Source: an uncultured Collinsella sp. (GTDB lineage: Bacteria; Actinomycetota; Coriobacteriia; Coriobacteriales; Coriobacteriaceae). Taken from it: a stretch of DNA of 8,621 nt. The stretch is from NCBI GenBank assembly GCA_902470925.1, contig CABRIF010000099.1, forward strand, positions 1-8,621, in the 5' to 3' direction. Positions 8,065-8,621 of the stretch are shown here, piece after piece. Below the pieces are notes generated by a model that saw only the letters and a program-made list of their open reading frames with translations, was not told the DNA's origin and ran no database searches. Each line of letters opens with the position of its first letter. The stretch's first letter is position 1. Position numbers and translations under genes: made by a program.

Positions 8065-8068
8065 GATA
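8063..8068 (-). promoter_or_regulatory. Possible -10 element of the pel operon promoter
   Basis: The minus strand reads TATCAT, close to the TATAAT consensus, 38 nt before the pelD start, and it overlaps the edge of the 20-bp inverted repeat. No good -35 hexamer is visible at 16-18 bp, so this is tentative. Confidence 0.25.
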
Positions 8069-8205
8069 GCAGATAGGTGGCAGCGGATGCCATGAAACTC
8101 AAACCCCCTCCAAACGAGGGTTCGCGCTGCAATCGCGCTGCCGGCAACAGGCGAGCCCGGGTGCGGTACCAGGTCATTTGCCAGACTGGGATGTGGGTTC
8201 TTGAA

Positions 8206-8385
8206 GGCGGGATGCGAGCACGGATTCCGAGCACCGGGACAGGACGCGGGCTCCGAGCGCCGATGGCAATGCGGGCGCGGATTCCGGACATCGGAGGCAA
8301 CGCGGGTGCGGATTCCGGACGTTGCGGCAACGAGGGTGCGGATTCTGGACGTCTGCGCAGATAGGGTTCGCGCTTTGGACATCCA
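8206..8385. repeat. Imperfect tandem array of ~28-31-bp units (six copies)
   Basis: Six adjoining related units can be laid out at 8206-8236, 8237-8264, 8265-8295, 8296-8325, 8326-8356 and 8357-8385. The shared core is close to GGGTGCGGATTCCGGAC, preceded by GGCAACG in the best copies. The third, fourth and fifth units are most alike; outer units are degenerate. Unit length alternates among 28, 29, 30 and 31 bp, so no reading frame is kept, which argues against a repetitive protein. Weaker relatives occur nearer the operon (around 8111-8134 and 8143-8170). Confidence 0.75.
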
Positions 8386-8424
8386 GGGCCGTTTTTCGCC
8401 TCCAGATGGACAAAACCCGAACCC
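8364..8424. repeat. Long imperfect inverted repeat joining oppositely oriented repeat copies
   Basis: Arms of 27 bp (8364-8390 and 8398-8424) match at 19 of 27 positions and are separated by GTTTTTC. The left arm belongs to the last unit of the direct array; the right arm is a related unit in inverted orientation. The T run is in the loop, not after the stem, so it is not a standard terminator. Confidence 0.55.
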
Positions 8425-8510
8425 AGATTCCACGGACGGACTGAAGCCGAACCCGGAATGCACCGATGCCCGAATGTCGCACCTAGAACGTGTGGGTTCC
8501 GGATCACGAG

Positions 8511-8591
8511 GGAAACGCGGGTTCGGATTCCGGACATCGGTGGCAACGAGGGTTCGGATTCCGGACGTCTGGGAAACGCGGGTTCGCGCCC
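8511..8591. repeat. Second tandem array of the same ~30-bp repeat, cut by adapter
   Basis: Units at 8511-8541 and 8542-8571 are followed by a partial unit at 8572-8591. They share GGGTTCGGATTCCGGAC and the flanks ACATCGG or ACGTCTG with the first array. The third unit stops exactly where adapter sequence begins, so the true length of the array is unknown. Confidence 0.75.
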
Positions 8592-8621
8592 CTGTCTCTT
8601 ATACACATCTCCGAGCCCACG
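8592..8621 (+). other. Nextera transposon mosaic end and sequencing adapter (artefact)
   Basis: Bases 8592-8610 read CTGTCTCTTATACACATCT, the Tn5 mosaic end used in Nextera libraries, followed by CCGAGCCCACG (8611-8621), the start of the Illumina read-2 Nextera adapter. This is library sequence retained in the assembly. On the minus strand it yields a false protein start, MYKRQ. Confidence 0.97.

Larger units (their letters stand above)
8025..8591. other. Non-coding region upstream of the pel operon
   Basis: I see no convincing gene in these 567 bases. Open frames here have low-complexity Arg/Pro/Ser-rich translations made by the repeats, and the longest minus-strand one starts inside adapter sequence. 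The region holds the candidate promoter and inverted repeat (8045-8068) and then the repeat family from about 8111 to the end. No tRNA-like or riboswitch-like structure was recognised. Confidence 0.6.

Noticed and set aside
8364..8424. Intrinsic terminator
   Set aside because: The T run is in the loop rather than following the stem, and the stem has many mismatches.
8206..8591. CRISPR array
   Set aside because: The ~30-bp units abut one another and are related over their whole length. There are no unique spacers of constant size and no cas genes.
8055..8606. 183-codon minus-strand open frame in the upstream region
   Set aside because: It begins inside adapter sequence (MYKRQ) and runs through the repeats, whose 28-31-bp units do not keep frame. 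The related frame at 8047-8463 is rejected for the same reason.

Overview
The window looks like chromosomal DNA of a GC-rich monoderm (Gram-positive-type) bacterium. It carries one co-directional operon on the minus strand that makes and exports a Pel-type exopolysaccharide. The Gram-positive assignment rests on content: the core pelD-E-A-F-G set is present, and nothing resembles the outer-membrane/periplasmic partners PelB and PelC of Pseudomonas. High GC and dense short overlaps suggest Actinomycetota, perhaps a gut Coriobacteriia (Collinsella/Olsenella-like). That taxonomic guess is inference and was not tested.

Layout in transcription order, right to left. (1) 8025-8591 has no convincing gene. 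It holds a degenerate ~30-bp repeat family in both orientations, a 20-bp inverted repeat and a possible promoter for the operon. (2) 5898-8024 encodes PelD with an N-terminal extension shaped like an SDR/epimerase domain but lacking SDR catalytic residues, then four membrane helices, a GAF domain and a degenerate GGDEF domain that keeps the RxxD c-di-GMP site. (3) 4936-5901 encodes PelE, with two membrane helices and a cytoplasmic helical-repeat region. (4) 2900-4939 encodes a membrane-anchored PelA-type (DUF2194-like) polysaccharide deacetylase. (5) 1460-2895 encodes the PelF glycosyltransferase, but its N-terminal part and the rest lie in two reading frames because one base seems to be missing near 2756-2759. 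(6) 5-1459 encodes the multi-spanning transporter PelG, which ends 4 bases from the window edge.

Genes overlap by 4 nt or lie 0-4 nt apart, so they should be co-transcribed and translationally coupled. Working model from the Pel literature: c-di-GMP bound by PelD activates a PelD-E-F-G membrane complex, PelF polymerises UDP-activated N-acetylhexosamine, PelG exports the chain, and PelA partly deacetylates it outside the membrane.

Two cautions matter. The last 30 bases (8592-8621) are Nextera transposon/adapter sequence, not organismal DNA, so the right edge is an artefact. The pelF frameshift could be a real inactivating mutation or an assembly error.
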